Positions 5,442-5,528 of a stretch of 5,528 nt of DNA are shown here, piece after piece. The DNA is from an uncultured Chloroflexota bacterium (GTDB taxonomy: Bacteria > Chloroflexota > Limnocylindria > Limnocylindrales > CSP1-4): assembly GCA_903930745.1 (NCBI GenBank), contig CAIYZX010000613.1, positions 1 through 5,528 on the forward strand. Reading direction: 5' to 3'. Made by a program: the position numbers and the translations under genes. Positions within the stretch are counted from its first letter, which is position 1. Each line of letters opens with the position of its first letter. The notes under the pieces are model-generated. The model searched no databases, was not told the DNA's origin, and saw nothing but the letters and a program-made list of their open reading frames with translations.

Positions 5442-5528
5442 GGGAAGGATCGTAGCCGGTGACGGCGACTCGCCGGGCGCCGGATGTCGTGAGGCGGAGA
5501 CCGTCCGCCCGCAGCTCCACGGTGAGGG
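5442..5528 (-). other. Right-edge stretch with coding-like frame, possible 3' end of an upstream gene
   Basis: Read on the - strand from base 5526, the frame giving LTVELRADGLRLTTSGARR and on to VAVTGYDP has a hand-counted GC by codon position of about 76/59/79% over 29 codons, rising to about 88% at position 3 over the first 25. That is the pattern of real genes in this genome. The frame does not stop before the HD gene but runs on inside it to about 5122. A TGA in another frame overlaps the HD start as ATGA (5438-5441), but that frame has only about 59% GC3. It may be the C-terminal end of a gene disturbed by an indel, or a chance pattern. I do not recognise a family. Confidence 0.25.
5449..5454 (-). 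promoter_or_regulatory. Candidate -10 box (TACGAT) for a leaderless HD-gene transcript
   Basis: On the - strand TACGAT fits TAnnnT and ends 7 bases before ATG 5441, placing a transcription start at or next to the A of the start codon. The lack of any purine-rich ribosome site agrees with leaderless translation. No convincing -35 box is seen about 17 bases upstream, so chance occurrence is possible. Confidence 0.35.

Noticed and set aside
5440..5528. + strand open frame from ATG 5440 to the window edge
   Set aside because: No ribosome site, starts within the CATG of the HD start, and composition is explained as the complement of the - strand frame.
1..5528. CRISPR arrays, tRNA or rRNA genes, insertion sequences, attachment sites
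   Set aside because: I looked for spaced repeats, tRNA-like cloverleafs, transposase motifs and terminal repeats and saw none.

Overview
The window is high-GC bacterial DNA (roughly 70% G+C by eye), densely coded and dominated by housekeeping genes. The gene complement, the use of GTG starts and the LysM plus M23 architecture next to obgE suggest a high-GC Gram-positive-like lineage. Chloroflexota (Limnocylindria-like) is my first guess and Actinomycetota the alternative. This is inference from gene style only; no rRNA or tRNA is present to place it.

Layout. Bases 1-764 (+) hold the C-terminal part of a secreted LysM/M23 peptidoglycan endopeptidase whose 5' end lies outside the window. A short gap with a strong hairpin leads into a compact + strand cluster: obgE (819-2117), nadD (2114-2794) and rsfS (2791-3210), joined by two 4-base GTGA stop/start overlaps. 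A 172-bp intergenic stretch with three overlapping, mutually exclusive inverted repeats follows. Next is a small zinc-ribbon protein (3383-3637) that resembles the YgiT/MqsA-type zinc finger, closed by a textbook intrinsic terminator (3675-3706). The last third is on the - strand and convergent: an HD-domain phosphohydrolase (5441-4827) followed, by another GTGA overlap, by holA, the DNA polymerase III delta subunit (4830-3778). The final 87 bases contain a possible leaderless promoter for the HD gene and a coding-like frame of unknown identity.

How the genes relate. ObgE (GTPase of 50S assembly), RsfS (factor that blocks 30S joining at uL14) and NadD (committed adenylylation step of NAD synthesis) form a growth and ribosome-maturation block whose order recurs in many bacteria. 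HolA belongs to the clamp loader and is translationally coupled to the HD protein. I did not find a convincing novel multi-gene system here. The items most worth a second look are the attenuator-like repeats at 3253-3297, the orphan zinc-ribbon protein, the altered Gly-x-Asp motif of NadD, and the unexplained coding signature at the right edge.
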